From Desulforamulus hydrothermalis Lam5 = DSM 18033 (GTDB lineage Bacteria; Bacillota; Desulfotomaculia; Desulfotomaculales; Desulfotomaculaceae): 64,000 bases of DNA. Below are positions 1-8,666 of the stretch, piece after piece (the stretch's first letter is position 1; every line of letters begins with the position of its first letter). The stretch covers positions 372,001 through 436,000 of the forward strand of contig NZ_CAOS01000003.1 in the NCBI RefSeq assembly GCF_000315365.1, in the 5' to 3' direction. The translations under genes were made by a program, and so were the position numbers. The notes below the pieces were generated by a model. That model worked only from the letters and a program-made list of their open reading frames with translations, made no database searches and was not told the DNA's origin.

Positions 1-146
1 GCTACATTCTCTTGCCATAACAAATAACTGCCTAACCCCTTCCCCCCCAGGTATTGCGCTAAAACTTCCTCCGGAATGCTTTCCGCCTGATAAAGCCGGT
101 TAGTTAAATCAATGCGCAGCAGTTTGCCGTAAAAGCCCTTCACCAT
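1..146 (-). CDS. aldehyde:ferredoxin oxidoreductase, N-terminal part
   Basis: Only the first ~48 codons are inside the window; the gene runs off the left edge. The reverse strand reads MVKGFYGKLLRIDLTN followed by a YLGGKGLG motif, the conserved start of tungsten-dependent aldehyde:ferredoxin oxidoreductases, which oxidise aldehydes to acids in the cytoplasm with reduction of ferredoxin. ATG at 146 (or GTG at 143) is preceded by a run of six G that can serve as ribosome site. It starts 20 bp after the gabT stop on the same strand, so the two are probably one operon. Inference: it could oxidise succinate semialdehyde or related aldehydes made by the aminotransferase. Confidence 0.85.
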   Translation of the reverse strand, partial: MVKGFYGKLLRIDLTNRLYQAESIPEEVLAQYLGGKGLGSYLLWQENV

Positions 147-166
147 ATAACCCCCCGTTAGAATAT

Positions 167-1501
167 CTATTTTTGGTTAACAGCTGATGTCAGGGATTCT
201 TCCAGGATATCCAGCGCTTCATTTAGTTGACCGTCAGTCATGACCAGGGGGGGGAGAAATCTCAGTACATTGCTGAAAATGCCGGCTGCCAGCACCACCA
301 GGCCACGTTTGTAACACTCTGCCACCAGCCGGGCTGTTAATTCTTGATCAGGTTCCCTGGTTTGACGGTCTTTAACAAACTCTACCGCAACCATAGCACC
401 TAAACCCCGCACATCGCCAATAGCCGGGAATTTTTCCTGCATGTCCTTCAGCCGTTCTTTAATCTGTGCGCCGATACAGTTAGCTCTTGCACAAAGATCT
501 TCCCTCTGGATCTTATCTATTACCGCCAGGGCGGCTGTGCAGGCAATCGGGTTCCCTCCGTAAGTACCGCCAATCTCACCGGGATTAGGAGCATCCATGA
601 CATCCGCCCGCCCCACCACGGCACTTATTGGAAAACCGGCCGCAATGGCTTTTGATAAGGTCATTAAATCCGGTTGCAAATCATAATGCTCACATGCAAA
701 CATTTTGCCGGTTCTGCCAAAGCCTGTTTGTACCTCATCTGCTATGAACACTATGTCATTCTCCTGGCAAATGGCTTGCAAGCCGGGCAGGAATTCCGGC
801 GGCGGCACGATAAATCCTCCCTCGCCCTGCACCGGTTCGGCAATTACGGCCGCTATTTTATCAGCCGGGCACTCGGCGGTAAAAAACCGCTCCAGTTGTT
901 CCAAACAGCGGAGGCCGCAACCAGGGTATTGCAAACCATAGTAACAACGGTAACAGTAGGCTGAAGGAATTTTATAAACATCCGGGGCAAAAGGACCAAA
1001 ACCGTATTTATAGGGTTTTACCTTGCTGGTTAAGGTCATGGCCATTAAAGTACGGCCGTGAAAACCGCATTCCAGGGAAATAATGCCGGTTTTCCCTGTG
1101 TATTTACGGGCAATCTTAACGGCGTTTTCCACTGCCTCCGCCCCGCTGTTGGCAAACATCGCCTTTTTGGGGTACTCGCCGGGCGTAAGGGACACCAATT
1201 TTTCAGCCAGGTTGACATAGGGTTCATACATTGAAACATGAAAGCATGGGTGAAGGTACTTAGCCAACTGCTCCTTAACTGCCTCAATAACATCGTCCGG
1301 GCAGTGGCCCACGTTGGTTACACCAATGCCGCAGGCAAAATCGATCAAAATATTGCCGTCTACATCGGTAATTAATGCCCCCTTGGCTCTGTCAACAAAA
1401 AATTTCCCGGTATTGCCAACCCCCCTTGCCACATACTGCCGGCGTTTTTCTAACAGCTGTGCCGATTGAGGACCCGGAATGTCGGTTTTTAATCTGGTCA
1501 T
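167..1501 (-). CDS. gabT: class III aminotransferase, probably 4-aminobutyrate transaminase
   Basis: A 444-residue fold-type I PLP enzyme that moves the amino group of an omega-amino acid, typically GABA to 2-oxoglutarate giving succinate semialdehyde. Visible family marks are NSGAEAVENAVKIAR (PLP phosphate and ring contacts), FADEVQTGFGRTG-type segment here as IADEVQTGFGRTG, and the Schiff-base lysine in TLSKAIAAGFP. Length is normal. The ATG is preceded by GGGAGG. The segment CYRCYYGLQYPGCGLRC is a cysteine-rich insert seen in many clostridial members. It is followed by an aldehyde oxidoreductase and driven by a sigma-54 promoter. Substrate could also be another omega-amino acid such as beta-alanine or ornithine. 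Confidence 0.9.
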   Translation of the reverse strand: MTRLKTDIPGPQSAQLLEKRRQYVARGVGNTGKFFVDRAKGALITDVDGNILIDFACGIGVTNVGHCPDDVIEAVKEQLAKYLHPCFHVSMYEPYVNLAEKLVSLTPGEYPKKAMFANSGAEAVENAVKIARKYTGKTGIISLECGFHGRTLMAMTLTSKVKPYKYGFGPFAPDVYKIPSAYCYRCYYGLQYPGCGLRCLEQLERFFTAECPADKIAAVIAEPVQGEGGFIVPPPEFLPGLQAICQENDIVFIADEVQTGFGRTGKMFACEHYDLQPDLMTLSKAIAAGFPISAVVGRADVMDAPNPGEIGGTYGGNPIACTAALAVIDKIQREDLCARANCIGAQIKERLKDMQEKFPAIGDVRGLGAMVAVEFVKDRQTREPDQELTARLVAECYKRGLVVLAAGIFSNVLRFLPPLVMTDGQLNEALDILEESLTSAVNQK

Positions 1502-1541
1502 ATTAATTTCCTCCCTGTGTTTTAGTATTAACTGATTGGTT

Positions 1542-1559
1542 ATGCAAGGTATATGCCAA
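1542..1559 (-). promoter_or_regulatory. sigma-54 (-24/-12) promoter of gabT
   Basis: The reverse strand reads TTGGCATATACCTTGCAT, which fits the sigma-54 consensus TGGCAY-N5-TTGCA at every conserved position with the correct GG-to-GC spacing. The predicted start point is near 1532, giving a leader of about 30 nt before the gabT ATG. Such promoters need an enhancer-binding ATPase; none is encoded in the window. Confidence 0.8.
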
Positions 1560-1631
1560 ATAAGCTAACACAACAACGGTTAATAAACTTTCCACACTAA
1601 GCTGACTGACCACGCTGCCTACCCCCCCCCC

Positions 1632-1665
1632 AAAAAAAAATCGTACCACCGGCCGGTGATACGAT
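1632..1665 (-). terminator. intrinsic terminator of the L,D-transpeptidase gene
   Basis: On the reverse strand a stem made from ATCGTA/TACGAT around CCGGCCGG is followed directly by nine T and then a run of G. It lies 63 bp past the stop of the transpeptidase gene. Confidence 0.85.
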
Positions 1666-1727
1666 CAGAATGTTCATATGAAGTTGGCCGGTGGTTTATA
1701 CGCCCCTTCAGCCCTGGCACCGATACA

Positions 1728-2495
1728 TTACGATTTGTTTCTGATTTCAACCTGCGTGCCCAGCGGCACCATACTGTACAATTCTTCTGCATCCCGGTTA
1801 TTTAAACGAATACAGCCGCCCGAAGCGTCGCGGCCGATAGAAGCCGGTTCGTTGGTGCCATGGATGCCGTATTTATGGCCAACCGGCGCTCTGGCGTCAT
1901 GGTCGGCCCGTTTATCCTTGTCATCCGGCACTGCCAAACCCATCCAACGGGTGCCGTAAAGGGAATCCTGGCCGGCCGGGAAAGATAGTTTATTGACAAT
2001 TTTAAATGTCCCTTCGGGAGTGTAATATTCCTTTTTGCCGGTAGCTACCCGGTATTTCTTGATCAACTGCCCCTGGCTGTAAAAAAACAGCAGGTTACTG
2101 TCTTTTAAGATAATAATTTTGGGTTGGTCGGTTCCCGGGTTGGGATAACCTGTTATTAATTTGATCTCCGGTTCCAACCTTATCAGGTAACTGTTTTCTT
2201 TCCCTGCAAGCAGCAAGCCCTCCTTGATATCAACATCTTTCATGGGCGGTTGCTCCGGGGTTTTGTTTTTTATTACAGCTGCCTTAAGAAAAGTATTCTC
2301 TGAAACCTGCACAGTTGTTTTTTGGAACCCTTTTTTTATGATCACCTGGTTTGCTTGCCGGTACACGGTGTATTTTGCGTCCCGGTAAACCAACTTGGCC
2401 CTGGATAACGGCTTCATGGCCGGCAGCTGCAAGTGCTGCCAGAAGAAAAAAAGCAAAAAGATAGTTAGAAATAAGGCCATATATCTTGTCTTCAT
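1728..2495 (-). CDS. L,D-transpeptidase (YkuD domain) with N-terminal membrane anchor
   Basis: Crosslinks or modifies peptidoglycan outside the membrane through an active-site cysteine. The 255-residue product begins with a hydrophobic stretch (residues ~6-20) that anchors or exports it. The YkuD domain is in the C-terminal half; the motif HGTN followed ~11 residues later by ASGGCIRL holds the catalytic His and Cys. The first ~100 residues contain a beta-rich segment with no family I recognise. The gene stands alone, with its own terminator. A spore-coat or envelope role is possible. Confidence 0.9.
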   Translation of the reverse strand: MKTRYMALFLTIFLLFFFWQHLQLPAMKPLSRAKLVYRDAKYTVYRQANQVIIKKGFQKTTVQVSENTFLKAAVIKNKTPEQPPMKDVDIKEGLLLAGKENSYLIRLEPEIKLITGYPNPGTDQPKIIILKDSNLLFFYSQGQLIKKYRVATGKKEYYTPEGTFKIVNKLSFPAGQDSLYGTRWMGLAVPDDKDKRADHDARAPVGHKYGIHGTNEPASIGRDASGGCIRLNNRDAEELYSMVPLGTQVEIRNKS

Positions 2496-2793
2496 AGATT
2501 ACCTCTGTAGTGCAAGTTTGGCTGCATTATCAGCATTATTAATTATTTGCAGCAAGCAAAAAATCCATGTAAATTTAAGAGGGGACGGTTTTGGCTGCGG
2601 CCAAAAACCGTCCCCCGCTTGCAAAAAGGGGCAGCTGCCCTCCAAGTTATTGAAGAACCGGAACTTGTGCGGAATCATAATGTATTGGGATCCGGTGCTT
2701 TTTAAATGGATTGCAGTACGTTAAGTATTTATAACTATTTGTAAACTGAAATTTTAACTTACCTTTTGGGGTTATGCCTTTTGCCCAATTCCC
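2496..2793. other. intergenic region with one large hairpin
   Basis: This 298-bp gap lies between the end of glcF and the start of the transpeptidase gene, both leftward. Besides the hairpin at 2581-2615 no gene or clear promoter was seen. Confidence 0.5.
2581..2615. repeat. GGGGACGGTT palindromic element
   Basis: Arms GGGGACGGTTTTGGC and GCCAAAAACCGTCCCC pair over 15 bp with one bulged A and a loop of four bases. There is no T tract directly after either arm, so it is not a classic terminator. GGGGACGGT-type hairpins resemble the REP-like units mobilised by Y1 (IS200-like) transposases in related Firmicutes; that link is from memory and was not tested. Confidence 0.6.
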
Positions 2794-4074
2794 TTAACAG
2801 GTTTCTTTGGCCTTTTGATACGCCATTTGCACCACTTCAATTACGTGCATTACCTTGTGCGGCATTTTTTCTTGGGCAATACCGTCTTCCAACTGCATCC
2901 GGCAGGAACCGCAGCCGGTTACCACCACGTCGGCATTGGTGCTTTGAATGTCAGCTAATTTTTTCTTTAGTATTTCAAAGGATACTTCATAGTTAGTTAA
3001 ACTGAACGATCCTGCACTGCCACAGCAACGGTTGGGCTGCTTCATGGGTTTGTAAGTAATACCCGGTATTTGGGTAAGCAATTCCAGGGGCTGGCGGGAT
3101 AAGCCCATGCCCCTGCCAATATGACAGGGCTCGTGATAGGTAAATGATATGGGAACCCGGCCCATTTTAGCAAAATTAATCTTCAGGTCATCTACCAGAT
3201 ATTCAGAAATATCGCGTATCTTGCGAGCTGTTGCTTTGGCCTTGGCGCTATAAACCGGGTCATCCGCCAGCAACTCCACATACTTTTGTTCAAAGGTGCC
3301 ACCGCAAGTACCGCATACAGTAATAATGGCATCTACATTATATTTGCTGAAAATATCAAGGTGTGATTTGGCCATCGCCTTACCCGTTTCAATGTCACCG
3401 TTAATAATAGCCGGGGCACCGCAGCAGTGTTGTTCTTTAGGAATAATAACATCTACGCCGTTCTGGTTCAGCACCTCTACCACTGCTTTGCCCACTGAGG
3501 TGTAAATATAGTTTGTTACGCAGCCGGTAAAGAAAGCTACTTTTTTGCGGGCACGGGGGGCCTTGTTTACCTCCGGCAACAGTGAGCGCAGGGGCTTATC
3601 AGCCAGAGCAGGCACCACCCGGCGCATTTCCAAGCCGATGGGAAAACGGGGGCTCATGCCGGTGGCGTTTTTCCGAAAAGCCAGGCCCTGGCATACACTT
3701 CCTAAACGCAAACCGAAATCAAACAAAAACGGTTTCTTCAGCAAATTAAAGGCAGCTTTTTTAGCAAAGGGCAACATTTTTTGCCTGGCCAGTTCTGCCC
3801 TGGCTGCCATAATGATTTTATGGGCCTTGACACCGCAGGGACAATTGGCGCTGCAGGCCTGGCATTGCAGACAAAGGTCAAACTTTTTATACAACTCAGG
3901 GGAGTATCTGGCTTCTCCTTTGAGAATCTTGGCCGCCAGCTGGATTTTCCCTCTGGCCACACCGGATTCAGACAGGGTTTCCTTGTAAACAGGGCATACA
4001 GCCTGGCAGTTACCACATTTCATGCATTTGATTATTTCTTCTTCAATTCCCTTAATGTTATCGTAAATACTCAT
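2794..4074 (-). CDS. glcF: glycolate/lactate oxidase iron-sulfur subunit
   Basis: A 426-residue protein that passes electrons from a flavin partner through two [4Fe-4S] centres to a CCG-domain redox site. The ferredoxin part shows CMKCGNCQAVCP (residues ~17-28) and CLQCQACSANCP (~68-79). Two CCG domains follow, marked by HCCGAP near residue 216 and RCCGSAGS near 351. The gene starts 15 bp after glcD with a good AAAGGAGGG ribosome site. With glcD it forms a two-gene unit for oxidation of a 2-hydroxyacid such as D-lactate or glycolate. The exact substrate cannot be read from sequence. Confidence 0.88.
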   Translation of the reverse strand: MSIYDNIKGIEEEIIKCMKCGNCQAVCPVYKETLSESGVARGKIQLAAKILKGEARYSPELYKKFDLCLQCQACSANCPCGVKAHKIIMAARAELARQKMLPFAKKAAFNLLKKPFLFDFGLRLGSVCQGLAFRKNATGMSPRFPIGLEMRRVVPALADKPLRSLLPEVNKAPRARKKVAFFTGCVTNYIYTSVGKAVVEVLNQNGVDVIIPKEQHCCGAPAIINGDIETGKAMAKSHLDIFSKYNVDAIITVCGTCGGTFEQKYVELLADDPVYSAKAKATARKIRDISEYLVDDLKINFAKMGRVPISFTYHEPCHIGRGMGLSRQPLELLTQIPGITYKPMKQPNRCCGSAGSFSLTNYEVSFEILKKKLADIQSTNADVVVTGCGSCRMQLEDGIAQEKMPHKVMHVIEVVQMAYQKAKETC

Positions 4075-4089
4075 GGATGCTGCCCTCCT

Positions 4090-5469
4090 TTAGCCCATCA
4101 TTTTGCCGGGGTTCAGCAAGTTATCAGGATCCAGGGCTCGTTTTACTTTACGCATAATTTCCACGCCCTGCTCACCAAACTCCAACGGCAGGTATTTAGC
4201 CTTAGCCATGCCGATGCCATGCTCGCCGCTGATAGTGCCTCCCAGTTCCAAAGCCGTCTTAAAGATTTCATCCACCGCCTGGTGCACCCGCTTCATTTCT
4301 TCTGTGTTGCGTTCATCCGTCAGAATGGTGGGATGTAAATTGCCGTCCCCGGCATGACCAAAGGTACCTATCATCAAATTATATTTTTTGGCAATGTTTT
4401 GCAGAGCCACCAGCATTTCAGTCAGCCGGCTGCGGGGAACTGTGGCGTCCTCCAGCACAGTTGTCGGCTTCATCTGGGCCAGGGCAGGCAAAGCGGCACG
4501 GCGGGCTGCCCACAGACCGTCACGCTCTTTATCATCTTTGGCTACTTTAATATTGCCATTGTTTTTCTCAACAACTTTAACCACAGTGGCAGCTTCCCGT
4601 TCTACCACTTCCGGAATACCGTCCACTTCAATCAACAAGACCGCCTCTGCATCAGTGGGCAGACCAACCTTGGCGAAGTTTTCTACCGTCCGGATGGTTA
4701 CCTGATCCATAATTTCCATGGTGGCAGGAATAACCTTGCTGCGCACAATCTCAGTCACCGTATTACCTGCATCTTCCAGCTTACTAAAAACAGCCAGCAT
4801 TGATTTCTTGGCTTCGGGGGCCGGAATCAGCTTAACGGTTATCTCAGTAATAATGCCAAGGGTCCCTTCCGCCCCGGTAAATAATTTTACCATGTCATAG
4901 GCGGTGACATTCTTTACGGTTTTGCCGCCGAAACGGGCCACAGTACCATCAACCATAACCACTTCCAAGCCCATCACATAGTGCTTGGTAACGCCGTATT
5001 TTAGCCCTCTCAGGCCACCGGAACATTCGGATACACTGCCGCCCATGGTGGCGGTGGCAACTGTACCGGGGTCAGGCGGATAAATCAAGCCAAAGGGAGC
5101 CACGGCCGTATTTAGGTCGTTAATCACAACACCCGGCTGTACCACGGCCACCAGGTTGTCTGCGTCAATCTCAATAATTTTATTCATTTTTTGCGTTCTT
5201 AAAACAATGCCGCCCTTTAAAGGTATGGTATCGCCGCACAGGTTGGTGCCGGCTCCCCGGGGATAGACCGGTATCTTATACTGGCTGGCAACCTTCATAA
5301 TTTGCACTACATCATCCGTGCCGCGCGGAGTAACCACCACATCAGGCATCTGGCTGGGTACATCAGCTGTAGCATCAAAGGAATAACAAACCAGTTCCTC
5401 ATGCTCGGTAATAACGTTTTCTTTGCCGATTGCCTTGACAAGTGCCTCAATAGCTTGTGCCTTGGACAT
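4090..5469 (-). CDS. glcD: FAD-linked 2-hydroxyacid dehydrogenase
   Basis: A 459-residue flavoprotein of the GlcD/D-lactate dehydrogenase type. The N-terminal PCMH FAD-binding half carries PRGAGTNLCGD and a GGSVSECSGGLRGLKYG segment. The C-terminal FAD_oxidase_C half has FGHAGDGNLHP and SGEHGIGMAKAKYL, which contain the histidines used in catalysis and metal or flavin contact. Length is normal. It is cotranscribed with glcF. No glcE and no lactate permease are nearby. Two GGT-N3-ACC palindromes upstream suggest control by a FadR/LldR-type GntR repressor. Confidence 0.88.
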   Translation of the reverse strand: MSKAQAIEALVKAIGKENVITEHEELVCYSFDATADVPSQMPDVVVTPRGTDDVVQIMKVASQYKIPVYPRGAGTNLCGDTIPLKGGIVLRTQKMNKIIEIDADNLVAVVQPGVVINDLNTAVAPFGLIYPPDPGTVATATMGGSVSECSGGLRGLKYGVTKHYVMGLEVVMVDGTVARFGGKTVKNVTAYDMVKLFTGAEGTLGIITEITVKLIPAPEAKKSMLAVFSKLEDAGNTVTEIVRSKVIPATMEIMDQVTIRTVENFAKVGLPTDAEAVLLIEVDGIPEVVEREAATVVKVVEKNNGNIKVAKDDKERDGLWAARRAALPALAQMKPTTVLEDATVPRSRLTEMLVALQNIAKKYNLMIGTFGHAGDGNLHPTILTDERNTEEMKRVHQAVDEIFKTALELGGTISGEHGIGMAKAKYLPLEFGEQGVEIMRKVKRALDPDNLLNPGKMMG

Positions 5470-5515
5470 TTGATAATCCCTCCATGTAATAATGTTGAAA
5501 TTATGATAACAAGTA

Positions 5516-5532
5516 AAGAGGTTGTACCTCTT
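5516..5532. promoter_or_regulatory. GntR-like operator 1 of glcDF
   Basis: A perfect palindrome AAGAGGT-TGT-ACCTCTT, 47 bp before the glcD start. Its core GGT-N3-ACC matches the FadR-subfamily pattern. The centre is 5524. Confidence 0.5.
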
Positions 5533-5560
5533 AGCAGCTATTCTTTAAAATGTGGTATGG

Positions 5561-5571
5561 TGGTCAGACCA
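5561..5571. promoter_or_regulatory. GntR-like operator 2 of glcDF
   Basis: TGGTCAGACCA is a perfect 11-bp palindrome with the same GGT-N3-ACC core as the downstream site. Its centre (5566) is 42 bp from that of operator 1, close to four helical turns. PdhR/LldR-type regulators bind TGGT-N3-ACCA. Confidence 0.55.
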
Positions 5572-5683
5572 ACAGAATCATTAAAAAATTCGACATTGTA
5601 AGACAATAGTTCGACAAAAATTTCTGAATTCCTTTTTCGGTTTTTGTTTTTAGTCAATAAATTTGGGTAAAAAACCGTGCAGG

Positions 5684-6127
5684 TCATATTACTTCCTCAA
5701 TCAGTTTTTTAAGCTGCCTTGCAAAATGCCGGTCGTCCTCCGCCGTACGCTTGCGGGGGCCTTTAGTTCGCCCGCCGGCCCTGCGGTGCCTGGCTTTGAT
5801 TTCCCGTTCTTCCAGCATAAAATCAATGGTGCTCTCACGGTAAATTTTGCCCCAGGGGGATATGGCCGCCGCCCCTTTGGCCAGGATGACAGCGGCCAGA
5901 CCCCAATCCTGCGTAACAACTATATCGCCCCGCCGGGTTAAATTAATAATCTGTATGTCTGCTTCCTGGGCGGCGTTGTCCACCACAATGTGGTGCTGCG
6001 AAGAGATATTGTGCTCTAAACTGGCTACCGTCAACCATGCCAGGCCAAACCGGTTGCAGGTTTGCTGCACGATGGCCAATACTGTTTTAGGACAGGCATC
6101 CGCATCAATAATAATTTGGGGCGGCAT
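5684..6127 (-). CDS. YaiI/YqxD family (UPF0178) protein
   Basis: A 147-residue cytoplasmic protein of a widespread family with a PIN-like fold. The family marks IIIDADACP at the start and VVTQDWGLAAVILAKGA in the middle hold acidic residues that could bind metal. The tail is rich in Arg and Lys (GRTKGPRKRTAEDD), also typical. Function is unproven; a nuclease role is suggested by fold only. The gene lies 39 bp after the FtsA-like gene on the same strand and may be cotranscribed. Confidence 0.88.
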   Translation of the reverse strand: MPPQIIIDADACPKTVLAIVQQTCNRFGLAWLTVASLEHNISSQHHIVVDNAAQEADIQIINLTRRGDIVVTQDWGLAAVILAKGAAAISPWGKIYRESTIDFMLEEREIKARHRRAGGRTKGPRKRTAEDDRHFARQLKKLIEEVI

Positions 6128-6166
6128 TTTTTATCAACCCTTCACTTTGCCTGGATGGGGCCGGCA

Positions 6167-8080
6167 CTACCAGGAAATTTCTATTACATCGCCATCCTGC
6201 AATAATTCTGTATACTCGGCAGCATGGCCGTTTCTCATTATACTAACCTTTCCCTTAGCCTGGCCGGGATCCAGATCGTAATAATTAAAGATATCTATTA
6301 ATATATATTCCTTTTTGCCTGTCATAACCACAGTCCGGCCGTTAACAAGCACTGTTATTGATACCTGGTCCGCCGGAGCCGCTGCAGGCCGGCGGCCTGC
6401 AGCAAAACTTTCGGCCGCCGGCAATACCTCCCGGTTAACTTCAGGCATTGAGAATTCTCTGTTATGTTCATTTGCCTGTAAAACTGCTATTTCTAACACA
6501 TCGCCTGATGCAATAAGCTGTTCCGGATCTGCCGGTTTTCCGTTAAGCAGGCATAGCTGTTGGTGCCCGGCAGCAGCGCCTTCTAAAAAATCACCCACTT
6601 TGGCTGTCGCATCCCGGCCGTTAATTGCTTTTTCCACCAGGATTACGTCACCGTCCTGCAACAGTGTCTTTAAATGGGCCGGCCGCCCGTTTACGGTAAT
6701 TGCCGCCGGTTTAGCCAGCTGGCCATAGACCGTTTTGGGTTTACCGTTCAAGGTAAATTGCAAGTCCTTCCCATGACGCCCCAGCAATTCTCTGGGGTTA
6801 AAATTCAGCCGGCTCAGTGCCTGCAGCACGGTTAGATGACCGGTATTGAACAGCGTAAAGGGCCGTCCGTTAACTGTGACAGTAATAAAATTTTGTCCCC
6901 GCTTTTTGGCAGCCAGGGCTGCAATACCTGCCACCGTTACTCCCTCAGGTCCGGTTAGATCTTTACTGCGTGTATCTGACAGGCAGTTAATGTGGGAACG
7001 ATTGCGGATTACCACCCGCTGCGGCAGCAGGCCCAGCTTATGGGCAATTTTTTCTACCAAGGACGGCAATTGAGAACCACCACCCACACACATAACAGAC
7101 TTGGGCGGTGTTTGGCCGTTTAGTTCAAGCACATGCCCGGCAATCTCTGCCGCCAAATTTTCCACAGCGGGCTCTATCATCTTGATAATTTCCGCACAGT
7201 TAACGGTCGCTTTAATACCAAGTACGTCTTGGTATTGTATATTGCCTCCCTGTCCCAGGCTGCGTTTGATTTGTTCTGCAGTCATAAAATCTACCATCAG
7301 GTTTTCCACAATTAATTCTGTGATTTCGTCACCCGCCGTTGGCACCATACCGTATGCAGTTATAGTACCGTCCCTGGAAATGGCAATATCGGTTGTTCCG
7401 GCCCCCACATCCACCAGGGCCAGGTTCAGCAAGCGCAATTGCTCCGGTATAACTACTTCACTGGCAGCTATAGGCTCCAGGGTTAAGCATAAGGGTTCTA
7501 AACCAACCCGCGCCAGTACGGCATATAAACTGTTGACCACCGATGCCGGCAAAAAAGTAGCCAGCACTTCGGCACTGATTTTCTTGCCTCGATGCCCTTC
7601 TAAGTTGGCAATGGGATAATCGTTTAAGTAATATCCCACCACACTGTGACCCACGCAATAAAATTTCTCCTCATCCCCCGGCAGGGCTTCCTCGGCCAAC
7701 AATTCTTGCGCCCTTTGTACCCCCAGCAGTTCAAGGGCATGAATCATTATGGCTTCAATCTCTAAATCCTCAACCAGTTCTTGATCAACCCGGCAACGGC
7801 AAGTTTTTAAGGAACGGCCGGCAGCGGCAATGGCTACTTTTTTCAAGGGTGCTTTTAATTTTTTCTCTAAGGCAGATTTAACTTTCAGCACCGCCTCAGT
7901 CACCCGGGGAATATCGTGGATCTGCCCGTCCAGCATGGCCCTGCTTTGATGTTCAACCATGGCCTGGGCTAATATTTTCATTTGCCCGCCCTTTGGCTCA
8001 ACCACCAGTCCGATAACCGTCCTGGTCCCGATATCTAAGGCAAAAACGGCATTGTTTTCATCGAAGGTTATCTTGGCCAT
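6167..8080 (-). CDS. FtsA-like actin-fold ATPase with C-terminal beta-grasp-like repeats
   Basis: The first ~390 of 637 residues are an FtsA/PilM-type actin-fold ATPase. Phosphate-1 is FALDIGTRTVIGLV, phosphate-2 LALVDVGAGTTDIAI, and the adenosine motif VMCVGGGSQLPSL. The remaining ~245 residues are not FtsA. They repeat a pattern VNGRP...LLQDGDVI: ITVTVNGRPFTLF, AITVNGRPAHL ending LLQDGDVILVE, LCLLNGKPAD ending IASGDVLEI, and ITVLVNGRTVVM ending LLQDGDVIEISW. This looks like several small beta-grasp (ThiS/SLBB-like) modules. There is no C-terminal amphipathic helix like that of true FtsA, and no ftsZ is nearby, so this is probably a paralogue with another scaffolding role. Confidence 0.8.
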   Translation of the reverse strand: MAKITFDENNAVFALDIGTRTVIGLVVEPKGGQMKILAQAMVEHQSRAMLDGQIHDIPRVTEAVLKVKSALEKKLKAPLKKVAIAAAGRSLKTCRCRVDQELVEDLEIEAIMIHALELLGVQRAQELLAEEALPGDEEKFYCVGHSVVGYYLNDYPIANLEGHRGKKISAEVLATFLPASVVNSLYAVLARVGLEPLCLTLEPIAASEVVIPEQLRLLNLALVDVGAGTTDIAISRDGTITAYGMVPTAGDEITELIVENLMVDFMTAEQIKRSLGQGGNIQYQDVLGIKATVNCAEIIKMIEPAVENLAAEIAGHVLELNGQTPPKSVMCVGGGSQLPSLVEKIAHKLGLLPQRVVIRNRSHINCLSDTRSKDLTGPEGVTVAGIAALAAKKRGQNFITVTVNGRPFTLFNTGHLTVLQALSRLNFNPRELLGRHGKDLQFTLNGKPKTVYGQLAKPAAITVNGRPAHLKTLLQDGDVILVEKAINGRDATAKVGDFLEGAAAGHQQLCLLNGKPADPEQLIASGDVLEIAVLQANEHNREFSMPEVNREVLPAAESFAAGRRPAAAPADQVSITVLVNGRTVVMTGKKEYILIDIFNYYDLDPGQAKGKVSIMRNGHAAEYTELLQDGDVIEISW

Positions 8081-8256
8081 AGCACAACCTCACAATGTTT
8101 CTTTTTTATGCTTGTTCGACAATTTTTATAATAATACCTTCTCCGCTGCTATAATCAGTAAAAAAACTGACTCTGGGCATGGCCGTCTCAATTACAAACG
8201 AGCAAATTTGTGCGCCGGCGCAAAGGCTGTGGCAAAAGGCGGCGTCCGCCATCAAG

Positions 8257-8284
8257 AAAAGGGACCCCTTTCGGGAGTCCCTTT
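8257..8284 (-). terminator. terminator of ridA
   Basis: Stem GGGACTCCC/GGGGTCCC around a short loop, followed on the reverse strand by TTTTCTT. It overlaps the ridA stop codon. Confidence 0.7.
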
Positions 8285-8666
8285 ACTTAATATAAACAAC
8301 AGCTTCAATTTCAACTAAAACATTTTTCGGTAAGCAAGATACCTCTACACAAGCCCGGGCCGGCGGTTCATCGCTAAAGTATTGAGCATAAATTTCATTG
8401 ACCCGGGCAAATTGGTTCATATCCTTAATAAAAACAGATGTTTTCACAACATCCCTTAAACTTGCGCCGGCGGCTTCGCAAATAGCCTGCAGGTTTTTGA
8501 TGCACTGCCGGGTTTGATCTTGAATATCTCCTGCCACTACATTGCCGGTAGCCGGATCAATAGGAATTTGGCCGGAAATAAACAGGAAATTGCCGGCTTT
8601 TACTGCCTGCGAGTACGGCCCGATGGCTGCCGGCGCCTGGTCCGTGCTAATAATTGTCTTGTTCAA
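8283..8666 (-). CDS. ridA: RidA family enamine/imine deaminase
   Basis: A 127-residue YjgF/YER057c/UK114 protein that hydrolyses reactive 2-aminoacrylate-type intermediates released by PLP enzymes. The family signature near the C-terminus is present ([19 protein letters not shown]), including the arginine that binds the carboxylate. Other family segments are [19 protein letters not shown] and the [10 protein letters not shown] helix. Length is exactly that of the family. It is a single gene with its own terminator. Confidence 0.93.
   Translation of the reverse strand: MNKTIISTDQAPAAIGPYSQAVKAGNFLFISGQIPIDPATGNVVAGDIQDQTRQCIKNLQAICEAAGASLRDVVKTSVFIKDMNQFARVNEIYAQYFSDEPPARACVEVSCLPKNVLVEIEAVVYIK

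Noticed and set aside
674-964. Two overlapping rightward open frames inside gabT
   Set aside because: Antisense shadows of a strongly conserved aminotransferase gene.
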